Shown here: positions 50,216-63,059 of the stretch, piece by piece
How the letters are laid out: each line of letters opens with the position of its first letter
How positions within the stretch are numbered: position 1 is the stretch's first letter
Source: Emydura subglobosa
Taxonomy: Eukaryota; Chordata; Testudines; Chelidae
Direction: 5' to 3'
DNA: 64,000 nt
Assembly (NCBI GenBank): GCA_007922225.1
Contig: ML679969.1
Location: forward strand, 23,018,475 to 23,082,474
Translations under genes and position numbers: made by a program
The notes under the pieces: generated by a model
What the model was told of the DNA's origin: nothing
The model's input: only the letters and a program-made list of their open reading frames with translations
Database searches by the model: none

Positions 50216-52280
50216 AAGAATAGGAATAAACTGCAGAATATAAGGATATGTTAGCAATTAAGGAAAGGAGGAAAGGACTAAAGAATCGGGATAGTAAACA
50301 ATAACTGAATGTATTATTTTTGATTAAACAGTAGACTTTGAGGCAAGAAATTATAGATGCAGGACTTGGAGCCATACACTGCACAGCACATACCAGTGTT
50401 GTGTGCGCTGGGCTGGATCCTACTCTAAGGATGTGGATCTGTAATCCTAGATGCTCCTCAGTAGGTCACCAGCAGCGGCGATCAACCTGGGGTCTTTGAA
50501 GCATGAGCTTCTACTGGGACATGGCTCTCTAAATTCAAAAGCTGTAACAATCATAAATCTGTATGTGATCCAGCCACTAGAGGGAGACAGCCATGCTGTG
50601 TAAGCGTGGTTACCGGAAGATAAGGGTAGTGTTTGTATCAGCTTTGCTAGACTAGCAGTCAGGTGCCATGCTAGGTCACTGGCACGGGCAGTACAAGCGA
50701 GACATGTAAGGCCAGGTTCCACAGAGAAGCACGTAAGGAAGCACAAGTCCTTCAAGTTAAAGAAAGCCCATCAGGATGGTTGTTGCCCATAACATTACAG
50801 CTTCAACAAATATCAAAACAGAAGCTTGTTCCTAAGCATGTATAACATACCAACAAGAAATACTGCAAAGATAACATGCAACAGGTGTGGAAACAAGGAG
50901 TTAATATAACAAGGGAGCCAAAGACCTGTTTTTCCCCTAAGGACATGGGTCACTTAAATACATCCACTGGCACAAAATTGTAGCATGTTTTCTAGAAAAT
51001 AACAGAACATAAGGCAAAAAAAGTAAAGCTGTAAAAGACAATTAAACCACCACAAACATACCTGCAACCACTGTTTTCGGACACCCCCATAAAAACACAT
51101 CCATCGCTTGGACTGTACATCAACTAAACTCCATGCCAAGTTGAAGGACCGGAGGGCTTGCATTAAATCCAAGAGATGGCAAAGACCTATGAAATCATCC
51201 AGCAGTCTCCCTGGCAATGTGGCTTTGTTCCCTGTTGTGCACAGAATCAGAGTGTGTGTTTGGGTTCTAAAATGGTTTTCTCCTCTAGCTGCACCATTTG
51301 CTACACTGAATATTGTGTTTAACAACACTGGGTCATTGATCATTTGATCTCTGTCAGGGAGGTAATCGCTTCATGGAAGTCTGTGTTGAAACATACATGT
51401 CTAATTTCTCTATTTATTTGCTGCTTTCATAAGTGGTGCTTTCAGGTGTTTTAAATAAAAAATCAAAATCTTTTAGTTGACTGGAATCTCCAGAGATAGC
51501 AAAGCTGTTTATTTCAGATCTCTCACTGTGGCCCATCCCTTTTTAAAAATGTGAGTGTTGGTAAAAAGTGCCGGACTACTAGCCCAGGAGACTGGAAACC
51601 TCTCCTCTATTAGAATATGCACAACACAAGCTATAGCAATACAAGCTTCCCTGCCTGCATTGTCCCACCTGCATACCTCACTCTTGACTTGCAGGTCCCT
51701 CTTGCAATGAGTGAGAAGGTAAGTTCAGTTACCAAGGCCTATTCAGTCCTTGGCCTTTCTGCTGAAACTGATAACAGAAGTAATTAGATTCATCCGTGGT
51801 TTTGATGATGTAGAAACTTTTCTACTGGGAACTGAATCCACCAACACATTTCACATTTATTTTAGATCTAAGTTTTGCATTTTATAACTTTCTTCAGGGC
51901 TTGATTATCTTTTGAATGGAAACATGATTGCTCCAGTTTGTAGGATCTACATTTTTTTCCCCCTTAAGTCTTTGCATTTCTCAATATAGTGCTCAAAAGT
52001 CACCCACATTTCTGGGTTTTGTTTTCTTGATTTATTTGAACCTATTATACAAACTGCCATGTGGTTTTAGACTATCAAGACCAGAACCCTTGCATTCTAC
52101 AATTCTGCAGTCATGAGTTTTTTGCTGCAGAAGTCACCTCTTGCTACAGATTGGGCTCTAGTATCTCAGCTACTGTTAAACCAAAAGTTTCTAGTCTTCA
52201 TGCTGGCACAGAAAACTCAAACCTGACCCAAGCATCAGCTGATGTGGTGTTTGTTTATTTGCATGCTTGTTTTTTGTTAC

Positions 52281-52420
52281 AGTGACACCGAGAGGTTCCA
52301 TCAGGGCTGTGCTGGAGATCAGGGCTCTGTTGTGCCAGGTGCACTCATAGTCCTCTACCCAAAGAGCTTACAGTCTAAGTATACAAGACAGACAAAAAGT
52401 AGGAGGGTAAATGTCTTATT
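52281..52420 (+). repeat. Amniote dispersed repeat, copy 1
   Basis: GTTGTGCCAGGTGCACTCAT then CCCAAAGAGCTTACAGTCTA and AAGACAGACAAAA follow the pattern of a short repeat found across reptile genomes. A second copy lies near 60645. I do not assign a class. Confidence 0.55.
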
Positions 52421-54288
52421 GAGCCTTCAGACAGCCCGAAACAGTAGTTCAGAGGGGTGTTAACTGGCCCATTCACCCCCACGGCTGTAAACACTGAAAC
52501 ATAAAGCTGACAGTTTTAAATGCCAACACTCACTATTTTGCTGCTGCCCATGTTAGCACAATAGTCAATTAATATGCGTGTCCCGGAGTTCCAAACTTGC
52601 CTATTCCTCCTCCTGGCCAAAAGCCTCAACTGTCTCTTACCCAGCTGTCAATCATCCAGCAGCTCTGACAGCTTCTGTACTGCCTGGCCAGCCCAAACAT
52701 ATGTGGCATGCTGAAAAGGTGAGAACAGCATAAAATAAATGGAATCTGAAAATAAATCACATTGGGGCCGCTGTACTAATTGCAGTGTTAATTTTCTTAG
52801 TTAATTAGAAACCTCTCTTTTTATGTTGATCTGAAGCTGTCCTAGAATTTCCCACAGATTGCTGCAGAAACCAGGAACTTTGCTTTTAGATCTCCCCAGA
52901 GCATACAGGGCCTTCAAACTAAGGGTGGAAATGACAACATTAAAAGATGATTGACCAAAAATCTTAAGAGAGCCTCCCATCTTGCAAGCTCTTGCTAGAT
53001 TGCAGTGGTCTCGGTCTCTCTCTCTCTCTCTTTTTTTTTAAAAACAGTTGGCAGGGACTTGTTTGGCATTAAAGTTATTTCATCAGTGTCGTAACAAACT
53101 GCTTGGTGGAAAAAATGTTGGTGGTTCCAGGTGAAGCAAGATCCACGCAAACTCAGTGCTGTTTCTGTTTTAGGGGGTGGAGAAAAAGGGCCACAAACAG
53201 AATTTGTTGGACTGAAAAAGCAGAGCTTTTCCCCACAAATACAAGGTGCAATATCAGAGAGGCATGGCTTTGTTTTTACTTGGATCAGAAAGCTGTCTTC
53301 ATGGGAGCAAAAATCTAAACAAATAGAATTTAAAAACATATCCATATCTACAATAGTAGGTGGTGACCTGACTTGAGTCTACTATCGATAATGTTGTTGT
53401 GAAAGACCTGGAATGTAGACTACACAGCCACATAACATGATAGCAGAGATTTTAATATATCTAGAGCTTTCTCATCATTCTAGATACCTATTTTCTATTT
53501 AGATATCAAAACAATATTGATTCTAAAGTCAGTCACTGGGCTTTTTTAGTAACTTTGCTATTGTGTATTATGCTATGGACTTGTTTTATAATAGCTGTTT
53601 GCTTTAATTGTTCTTCTTTAGATACTCATTTTGATATTTTCTTTTATTGGGGTAGTATTATTTCCTTGTGTCTGTTTCATGTCATTGACCAGAAAGGGGT
53701 ATATTTATGTTTTATAAATGAGAATGTAATTTTACAGGGTTAACTAGGAGTCTTTCTTCACTGTCAATCTTAAGCTTGGTTGTGATTTTTCAGATATTAT
53801 GAATAAAGAAGCAGCATCACTTCTTTAGTAAATAAAAACTGATTCTTCAATCTCATCCCAAACAGTGAAACTGAAAATCTAAGGGAGACTGATAGGATTT
53901 CATCTATTCTGCCAAAGCAAGGATAGTAATTAGTGATTGAAGGAATATACATGTTTTTTCAATATATGATCATTGTGCATGCACTATTTAGAAAAACAAC
54001 ATAGATAATGAAGAAGCCCAATATCTAAGAAATATATTAAAAATGGCCAAATCATCAGGGCAGTGAGAATATAGGTGAAATCTATCTTTTTCTTGAAAGA
54101 AAAAATTGGAAACTTACCCTTTCAGTAGCCAATAGCACAAACTTTTAATTCCTAATGTCTAGGAGAGGTTTACATCACACCATTCAGAAAATACAGCTGA
54201 TCAGGAATAAAGAGAAGCTATCAGGAAGGTTATGGGGAGAAAAAAGAATCAGAAAGCAAGTGGCAGACAAAGCTAAGGAGTGGACAGG

Positions 54289-54961
54289 TGTATGTGATGT
54301 GGTGGGTTGCCCCTGAGAGTGACTGCTGATTGGCTGGAGTTTAGAGGTTAAGCTTAGAGCCAGGTTAAGAAGCTAAAACATGCCCCAACTGTGAGTCAGT
54401 TACCAGCCAGCTCTTTTTAAGCAAGCACATTTATTCTTAAAGTAAAAACATTAGAGAAATTCTATTAAAACAATAAAAGAAACTATACACATGCTAATAA
54501 GCGCATCAGAGATCACTCTAACTCCAGCAAGGGCTCTGGCAGGTGAACAGTCCTTCAAAGCCCGCCAAGAGTTTTTCCTGTGGTTACAAGTTCATTACCC
54601 CTTTAGCACAGAACAAGCAGCCTTGTTAATCTGTGGGTCATTGCTTTATACCCTTTGGGTCTTTGATCTGTCCCCAGGGAACAGGTGGTCAGCAGACAAA
54701 AGGTCCCCTTCTCAGGGTGAAGATATAAAAGGCTGAGTTTTTGCATAACCAACTGAACTTTAAAAGTTCACATTGTTTCAACTAGTCTGTTGAAGCTCAT
54801 CACTTGGCACCATTAGCCATGTTTCCACTTTAAAAGCATTACATGCAATTCCACAATAACACACAGCCATTTGCATTTTTAATACAATGAACTCCTAGGA
54901 TACTTGAGCTTAATTCAGTAAGGTTTGTCGAAGATATTGCAGGAAATTGTCATCTGTTACA
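54289..54961 (-). mobile_element. Probable solo LTR
   Basis: The plus strand begins TG (54289) and ends CA (54961), so the minus strand reads TGTAACAGATGAC...CA. On the minus strand a TATA-like GGGTATAAAG (about 54654-54643) is followed about 210 bp later by AATAAATGTG (signal complement 54430-54435), which fits U3-R-U5 order. The size of about 670 bp is normal for a retroviral or Gypsy LTR. No internal genes, primer site or clear target duplication are seen, so the class is open. Confidence 0.5.
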
Positions 54962-54994
54962 AAGCAGTGCGATTCTTTTGTACCAGCAACAACC

Positions 54995-55190
54995 CTAGTG
55001 TAGACTCATTTATACAGGCAAAAAGTACTCTTGCCAGTATAGATTATTAGTTCAGGAACTGGTATAAGATATACAGGCAATAGAGTATTTTTACATACTT
55101 CAGCTGCATCCCCCCGAGGAGGGTTTGCCAGTGTAGCTATACTAGTACAGCTATGCTGGAAAACCCTTTCTTGTGTAGACAAGGCCTATG
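54995..55190. mobile_element. DNA-transposon fragment with a TGTAGACAAGGCC end
   Basis: The right end TTGTGTAGACAAGGCCTA matches the terminal motif of the Harbinger-like elements at 48.4 and 55.4 kb. The body (GCCAGTGTAGCTATACTAGT) is a familiar reptile repeat. The left end (TAGTGTAGACTCA) is not a matching inverted repeat, so the copy is truncated or rearranged. Confidence 0.5.
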
Positions 55191-55376
55191 TCAGCCTGAG
55201 AAACCTGGGTCAGAGAAAAGCTCTTTCTGGCTTTGGAAGATTTAATTGGCTTGAGAGCCTGATTTAAACTGAGACCTGCTCCATTTACAAAAGACTTAGT
55301 TTAACTGGGAGTTTAGTCTTGGTAGAGGCTGGATTTAGTCTGGGATGGTTTAGTTCAGCTGGGGAAGGTAGGCTTA

Positions 55377-56005
55377 GGCCTGGTCTACACTACAGAGTTT
55401 TGTTGACAAAAGTCAGCTTTTGCTGACAAAACAGTGGAAGTGTACACATTGAAATGCTCCTCCCACCGATGTAATTCCCGTTATGCCGACATAATAAAAC
55501 CACCTCAATGAGAGGTGTAAGGCCTATGTCAGTGTAGTTAGGGCTATGCAGTATCAGTGTAGACACTGCATTCTTTACATCAGCTGCTGGCTGTCATTTT
55601 TGTCAATTTTACAGCTCTGTTGGAGCCATGAAATTGATAAGGAAGTCAGGAAAACCAGTTGCCCCTCCATTCCCCCCCGCTCCCATGAAAACCTGGGTGG
55701 CTGAGAGCTGGGGCAAGAAGCCTGGGCGGCTGGATCCTGCTCCTGGTAGGGAACAGGGAGGTGAGGGGATGAGGTGGCAGCCCGCCCGGAGCCTGTGGAG
55801 CAGCTGGGCTCCTGGCAGGGAGCTGCTAGTGGAGTTGAGAGACTGGGTTCTCCGCTCCCCACACTGCCCCTCTTAGGTGGGTGGAAGTGCTCCTGCTGAG
55901 GACATGCACCACCGAGTCAAGGAGGGTAGTGTGGACACCAGCCACTGCAGTGGCTATAAGTTGACCTAACATAGGTCGACTTATCTCTATAGTGTAGACA
56001 AAGCC
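55377..56005. mobile_element. PIF/Harbinger-like MITE
   Basis: Terminal inverted repeats GGCCTGGTCTACACTAC and ATAGTGTAGACAAAGCC match at 14 of 17 positions and are flanked by TTA on both sides (55374-55376 and 56006-56008), the TWA target site of PIF/Harbinger elements. Near the right end lies a palindrome, GACCTAACATAGGTC. The interior has no transposase and includes about 250 bp of GC-rich unrelated-looking sequence. Confidence 0.8.
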
Positions 56006-56029
56006 TTAGACAGAGCCTCATGCCATGCT

Positions 56030-57325
56030 GAAAAGACTTTCGTAGAAGACTATGGTTGGGAGGCACCTCAGGAATTATCTAGTCCAACACCCTGCTCAAA
56101 GCAGGACCAGGCCCAACTAAATCATCCCAGCCAGGGCTTTTTGAAGATGGGCCTTAAAAATCAATAAAGATGGAGATTCCACCACCTCCCTAGGTAACCC
56201 ATTCCAGTGCTTCACCACCCTCCTAGTGAAAAAGTTTTTCTTAATATCCAACCTAGACCTTCCCCACTGCAACTTGAGACCATTGCTCTTTATTCTGTCA
56301 TCTGCCACTATTGAGGACAGCCTACTCCATCCTCTTTGGAGCCCCCTTCAGACAGTTGAAGGCTGTTATCAAATCCCCCCTCACTCTTCTCTTCTGCAGA
56401 CTAAATAAGCCCAGTTCCCTCAGCCTCTCCTCATAAGTCATGTGCTCCAGCCCCCTAATCATTTTTGTTGCCCACCACTGGACTCTCTCCAATTTGTCCA
56501 CATCCTTCCTGTGGGGGGGGGGCCCAAAACTGGACACAATATTCCAGATGAATTCACCAGTGCTGAATAGAGGGGAATAATCACTTCCCTTGATCTGCTG
56601 GCAATGCTCCTACTAATGCAGCCCAATATGACATTAGCTTTCTTGGCAATAAGGGCACACTGTTGACTTATGTCCAGCTTCTTGTCCACTGTAACTCCCA
56701 GGTCCTTTAATGCAGAACTGCTGCCTAGCCACTCGGTCCCCAATCTGTAGCACTGCATGGGATTCTTCCGTCCTAAGTGCAGGACTCTGCACTTGTCCTT
56801 ACTGAACCTCATCAGATTTCTTTTGGCCCAACCCTCCAATTTGTCTAGGTCATTCTGTCTCCTATCTCTACCCTCCAGTGTATTTACCACTCCCCCCAGC
56901 TTAGTGTCATCTGCAAACTTGCTGTGAGTGCAATCCACTCCATCCTCCAGATCATTAATGAAGATGTTGAACAAAACCAGTCCCAGGACCAACCCCTGGG
57001 ACACTTTGCTTGATACTGGCTGCCAACTAGACATCAAGCCATTGATCACTGCCCATTGAGCTCGATGATCTAGCTAGCTTTTAATCCATCTCACAGACCA
57101 TTTATTTAACTCATACTTCTTTAACTTGCTGACAAGAATACTGTGGGAGATGATATCAAAAGCTTTGCTAAAGTCAAGATATATCATGTCCCCTGCTTTC
57201 CTCACATCCACAGAGCCAGTTATCTTATCATAGAAGGCAATTAGGTTGGTTAGGCATGACTTGCCCTTGGTGAATCTATGCTGACTGTTCCTGATCACTT
57301 TCCTCTCCTCCAAGTGCTTCAAAAA
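56030..57325 (-). pseudogene. CR1 LINE ORF2 remnant (reverse transcriptase)
   Basis: A 5'-truncated CR1 copy. Reverse-transcriptase motif A (LDFSKAFD) is at about 57178-57155 and motif C (FADD) at about 56917-56906. The thumb and connecting region follow, then the C-terminal block with FFTRRVVKHWNGLPREVV (in 56308-56117) and the 3' UTR out to about 56030. The frame is broken into at least four pieces (57367-57074, 57049-56459, 56537-56322, 56308-56117), so it is dead. The 5' break is at about 57325, exactly where a hairpin begins. The Harbinger-like MITE abuts the 3' end. Confidence 0.92.
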
Positions 57326-57393
57326 ACATATATAGGAGGCAACATATATGTATCCATACGTATCCATACGTATATGTTGCCTCCTATATATGT
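57326..57393. repeat. Perfect 23-bp inverted repeat with a duplicated loop
   Basis: 57326-57348 and 57371-57393 are exact reverse complements (core GGAGGCAACATATA and TATATGTTGCCTCC). The 22-nt loop contains the decamer TATCCATACG twice (57351-57370). It sits at the junction between the truncated CR1 and a Penelope-like tail, which suggests a fold-back made during insertion or repair. Confidence 0.95.
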
Positions 57394-57414
57394 TGCCAAT
57401 ATTTGCTGTATTAT

Positions 57415-57550
57415 TTCTACCAACTGCATCTGAGGAAGTGAGCTGAAGCCCACGAAAGCTTATGCCTGCTGAAATTAAATGTGTTAGTCTTTAAGGTGCT
57501 ACAGAACTCTCGTTGTTTTTGCTGTATACAGACTAACACGGTTACCCCTT
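57415..57550 (+). mobile_element. Penelope-like retroelement fragment with a hammerhead-like core
   Basis: The segment CTGAGGAAGTGAGCTGAAGC, then CCCACGAAAGCTTATGCC, TGTTAGTCTTTAAGGTGC and ACAGACTAACACGG is a common reptile repeat. CTGANGA (57430-57436), a 6-bp stem with one mismatch (57438-57443 with 57448-57453) and GAAA (57454-57457) have the spacing of the hammerhead ribozyme core. Penelope-like elements are known to encode such ribozymes, which is why I assign the class. The cleavage-site arm is not clear. Confidence 0.5.
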
Positions 57551-60500
57551 TGGAACTCTTTTAAATCTAAGTTACTTCAATTTCTACAAGAGCTAAAATT
57601 AAAAGGTATATTCTTCTAATGCTTCCGAGTCTTTCTCTTGGCCTCTTTCCCCTTCACAGTTCTTGTGTCTACAACCCACAGTTCACCTGTGTCAGGCTGC
57701 TGAGCAGAATTCTACTGAAAATAATTATGGGAGTAAACTCCCCAAATGGTCTCCATTTTGTGCACATGCAAAACTTGTGCACACTCTTTTGTGCATCTTT
57801 CCATAATGCACCTTGCTACCTACCATCAGTGAGAGCATATTTTGTGACAGCGAGAAATTTTGTCTTCCCTAGTAATTTGCTTTCTTCTAGTATCCATGTC
57901 TGCCAATCCTAATGTGGGGATTCTCTCCCCAGACAGACTGGAGAGCAAAATCAGACCAATTGTTGTTCAGCATGGGACTAACTTTCTTCTTCTTGGATCT
58001 ATGCTATGATGGAAGTGTATCAAAGCTGGAAATATTAATACATGTCTTAGATACTGAATTTATATCTCTAATGAGCACATGGAACATTTGAAGATAACCA
58101 TGAAGCTATTCCAGATAAGATGGCAAGCTAAATAACACACTGTGTTCAAATTTGGGTATGGACTGAAATTTCAGACATAGGTACTAGGGAACAAACAGGT
58201 AAGAGAAAATATCTGTCTTTTGTCCACTTATCTGTGTCTGCCAAACCTACAGTACAATTTAACCTGTAGTGAATGTGTGTCCCAGGAAGGGAATGTTTTC
58301 TGAATACAGTGCCTCATAAGAAGCATGACTTTTTAGCCTGCGATCTGGGTGACTGTGCTGTAATGGATTTTGAAGGAGTTATACCTTTTTTGGCTTTGTG
58401 AGTCTCTGTGATGCCTGCTATAAGGCATTCAGTGATAGATATTTTCAAGGCTTCCTTTGCTTTGATTGCCATATGGCAGAGAACAGAAAGATGGGTTTCA
58501 GGGTGGAATTTATGCTTTTGGCGTAAGTTTTGATTCCTCTTTGAACATCAAGCATGTGCCTGCTTCCTTTGCCTTTGGATGTTTAACATCTGGCCACAAG
58601 ACGGTAGGATGATACCCTCCCACCTAGAGGAAAAAGCTTTCTGCTGAGAAGCAAAGACTACATCAACCCTTAAAATCATACTGTCCTCTTTATGGAAGAG
58701 GCAGAGATGGTCTCTGGATAGAGCCACTAGTTCTGTATTCTTCCAGTAGCAGTGATCACAGAGGTTACATCAGTGTAAAGGGAACTGCACTCAGGATGTT
58801 GAATGATGAGTTGAATAGGGCTCTGAGGACCAAGCTAAGGTTCCAGATGAGTTGGTTTTGACTGATATTAGACACTGCTTTTAGGACTCTCTTGACCAGC
58901 AAATGAGATGTGAACTCTGGGAATTGGTCTCTAGCCCAGATGATGATATACTGGGGAGAGACTAAGAAACATTTGATTTTTTTGGTGTGATTTGCTTATT
59001 TGAGTGGCATTGGCTGAATTTTAGCTATATCCTTGAGTAGGATCTACTTGCTGTGTCTTTTCTGTAGGTCAGTGGATTTTCAGGGACTCTTCTGGGTTAA
59101 CTTTTACGCTCAGCTTCCAAGTTGCTAGATAGTGTCTTCCTGGCTCTGGGTGCAAGTTGACTCAGTTCACCTAGTCAAGGTAGATCTCTCCTGCCTCACC
59201 CCATTATTTCCCCTTACACTTGAGCAATCAAGTGGCGAAAAACCCATCGCCTCCTTGGCCCGGGGGGGTCCCAGGAGGAGCACACTGGCTTTTCCCTTGA
59301 TTTCCTGGTTAAGGGTGTATTGGGAGAAAATGGGTGGGCTTTGTTCCCTGTCATAAAAAAAAAAAAAAAAAAAAAGGCCACTGCTGCCTGCCCAGAGCCA
59401 AACCCAAATTCTCCAAAACCCAAACTTGTCCTCAGTGTTTTGGGCCAGGGGGACAGAAGGAATTCCCAGCCTGCCTCTAAACAGAAGAGATCCAAGAACA
59501 CTAAAAATAGCAGGCTTGATCCTAGCTCTTTATCTTCTACATTACTTTCCTTTACTTCATCAGAGGAGGACTTCAGCCAGGTCCTAGCACTGTGGGGCCA
59601 GAGTATGCTGTTGTAGGCGAGGTAACGGTTAGGGACAGGTTCGCGCATGCTGCCGTTAGAAGGAGGGTCAGCTATTGGCTCATTGGTGACTCCCTACATG
59701 CCAGGAGTTAGGCGGTTTTGTTTGGGGTTTGTGCCACACCACCATGCAGAGAGGTGGAGAAAACTGAACTGTGGTGTGGGGGAAGGGGCAGACCTTTATC
59801 AATCCCCCTTTCCATGTCTACTAACACAATATGGGGCTGGGGAAGGACTGATGGGAAGGTGAGAGCTACTACTTTCTATGCCCCAGTAGTTGCCTGGCCA
59901 TATCCACAAAGGATGTTGTGGAATCTGCCAGCCTCCTGCAGCCATGGAAGATGATTCTCTGCATATTGCCAGCGTGTGGTATATATTGACTCTTTGGATC
60001 CAGGTGGGTGATGTACAAGTCCGTGTAATTGGAGTCTCACTGAACGCTACATGTTTTTGGGTCTAGTCTATGATGTTCTCCTGCATGGTCTCCACAGAGT
60101 CCCCTGCCCCATAGCATTCCATGCGATGAGCATCTGCATCAGGGATCCTGGTGGAATGTGTGCTGCGATCCTGAGTCCTGGGGGACAGGGTTGTCCAGGG
60201 GAGGGGTTCCAGGTGATGAGTGTGGAGGACAATGTATGCGGGGGTGGATGAGGCTGGAGGTTGCATTTCTTGGCTAGGGAAGTAGCAGATGGCTCCACTG
60301 GTTTTTGTATGTGTCACTGCACTCTTATGTGAGGACACCTGGGACCCCGTTGAAGAAAAAGGACTTTGTCTGCTGGATTCCCCAGCTGTCAAGGTCCCCA
60401 CTGGAAGGTGGGATGACCCAGGTGCTGTGGCTGCCCTCTACGGCTCAGTCAGCAGCAAGCTCCAATGGGAACATAAGTGAACCGCTGCTTTTGCAGCTAG

Positions 60501-60644
60501 AGCAATGCGCAAGAACGAGGACAGGTAGGGTGGGGAGGGGAAGTTGGAGGAATTGGGCTAGGCAGTAGTTCTAGCACTGTGTGAGAATGAGGCTAGGCAG
60601 GAGCCTTTCAATGACGCTTGCCTCTCCCTACATGGTGAGGATCA

Positions 60645-60725
60645 TTTGTTATTTATGTTAGAGCAGCGCCTAGAGGCCAGGGCATTCTAAAAACATACAG
60701 CAAAGAGATGGTCCCTGTCCCATGC
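60645..60725 (+). repeat. Amniote dispersed repeat, copy 2
   Basis: AGAGCAGCGCCTAGAGGCC then AAAAACATACAGCAAAGAGA and GGTCCCTGTCCC follow the same pattern as the copy at 52281-52420 but cover a shorter part. The class is not assigned. Confidence 0.5.
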
Positions 60726-63059
60726 ACATGCTGTGCACTGGTGGTCTCTATGGTGATTGATATACTATCTTCTCCTTGCCTGTTCATTGCTGTGGTGCCC
60801 AGGGTCCCACAGATGGTGCATATGGGGCTGCCCTCATCTGTGGGGCTAGCCCAGGGGCTGATGCCCTCTGGCTTGATGTCCCCTGAAGCCCAGCCAAGCT
60901 TGCTGCCAGCGTTGTGGCTCTGTCCTGCAGGTCTCCATTTTTTTCCTGTAACGTTTCCAAGTTGCCAGCTAGAGCCACTGACTGCACTGCAGAGGGTCTG
61001 TGTCTGCCCCTCCTTCCCCATCCCCAGCTGCTCTGGGGCTGCACAGATGTTCTGGAGAGAGAGGAGAGAAAGTCCAGCATGATCTGTGAAACTGAGATTT
61101 CTCCTGCTCCCTTCTGCCCACTGGGCAACTGCACTGTTCACTCTGGTCCCTATCCCTGAGTCTAGCTCACTACCTGGCCTTTGCCCAGCTCCACTGCCTG
61201 CCATGCAGTCACAGCAGCAGGCACCCTGCCCCATATCCCCCCCAGTGATGTTTTGGGGTTCATCCAGGCCAGCAAGGGGTTAGTCTGGCTTGTGTCTGTG
61301 CAGCTTTGGTTCAGAGCAGCCTGCCAGCAGCTCACAAATCTCATCCATGCTTTGCCCAACCTGGTTACTCCTTGCTGGCTGACCTTGGTGCCCTGCCAAA
61401 ATGGCCCCCAAATTGTCCTACTGTGGGGACCAGTCCCTCTCAGTGGACCCTCACGGAAAAAATATTGGCCTCTTTGCCTCCACAGAGACAGTATAACACC
61501 CCAAACAGTCAGCTCGCTGGAAGCAAGCCCTTTCCTGATCTTACACAGCACTGATGAAAGCCAAATAAGTTTATCAACAAAAAAGCCTCGATTAAATGAT
61601 CCTGAGTGAAAGAGAGAAAGATAGAGATGGTTACAAGCAAATCCAAGTGAAAACACACATTTGAAAGACCAAAATTATTCTAGCAAGATGCAATCTTTGT
61701 TCAAGATTGTTTGTCTCCCCCCAGTCATCTTTCCAGTTTTTCGCTGGCCAGCCTGGCCAGGACCCTTCACAGAAATCAAATCGCTTTGTTTCTTTGTCCC
61801 CTTAAAGTGAAAGATAAGGATGGAGTCGCTTGCTGTCCCCTATATTCCCAAAGGACTTGTCTTTGTCCTAAAAGTCAGGAAGGCTCTTGGGGATTCACTC
61901 CGGTGCCTCTCTGGGGTGCAGGAGCCATGGTAATTCCTGAGTTCAGTCTCAGGATAACTTCTGCTGATTTAGCTCAATGACTTTGTTTACAGCTCCTATG
62001 TAAATTGCAGTAAACTCACATTCCTTTGTCGAGGACAAACCTGTTTGTCACTTTGACCTAGGTGAGACCATCTGGTCTCAACCAGGTTCTAGTAAAGTTA
62101 CACAGAGCGGATGTGTAATTTCCCCTGTGACGTTGTTATGTACATTTCACAGTGCTATTACTGACCAGTGTGTCAGTCAGTTTTCGAATGACACTGCCTG
62201 AAGTGTGTTTTGTTCAATTATGACTGCAGCAGTGGATAGGGGATGAACACAGGGGAGTGGAGGGTCACCCCCTCCCACTCCAAGATGCTGAATGCTCCCA
62301 TTTGCGCAGAGCTGGTTACCATATGCAAATGATTGCTTGGCATGGGGCCATACAAGGCTGTTTGCTGGGTGGGTTTGCATATCTGGGTCTGAAAATCCCA
62401 CCTCCCCTTAGGAGTTCCCTGCTGCCTCTGTCTCGGTCTGCAGCATGTCCCCAAACCATCAGGAGCTCAGTTAATCCCAAGGGGGGCTGCTGGGTGCTGA
62501 ACACTTCTGAAAATCTGACCCATTGAGTGTCCAGGAGGCCACACAGATGCATCTGCTGTTTGCATGGACTGACGTGCAGACAGAGGTGATTGACTGAGTT
62601 ACTGCATTTTGTAACTCCTGCCACAGTACAGGCCATACAGCATTGCCATTCTGACCTCGGACAGGACAGCTGGGTGTGGCACAGGCGGACAATGACCATC
62701 TGAAACTATGATTCTCATGGCACATGACTGGTGAGTGCTGGAGGGGATTGGCCCATGGACTAAGGCATCTGTGCATGATAGCATTGTGATCAGCAGGCAG
62801 TATGGTTGAGAGTCAGGAACATGCTTAGATCCTTTGCTATATATTATAAACTAGACACAATGTGTTTCCCCCCACCTGTATTTTCAAAGCCTGGACGTCC
62901 TGGACTAACAAGCTCTTTGGGTTATGCACTCTGTGTTTACTCAGTGTGAGAGCACTGACATTCCCAACTTCCTTCTCTGCTGTAGTCCACTGGCCTCATA
63001 GTGATGCTCATCCGCACAACTCCTGGCTATGCTATTGACTCACCTGCACTACTCTCCAG

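Larger units (their letters stand above)
49603..54285. other. Intergenic DNA
   Basis: No gene is recognised. The longest minus-strand frames (50954-51343 and 52995-53345) lack known domains. Simple tracts are a C/CA run at about 49970-49992 and a TC then T run at 53016-53039. Confidence 0.3.

Noticed and set aside
60653..61234. 193-codon minus-strand frame
   Set aside because: It overlaps a dispersed repeat at its 3' end and several plus-strand frames; no domain seen.
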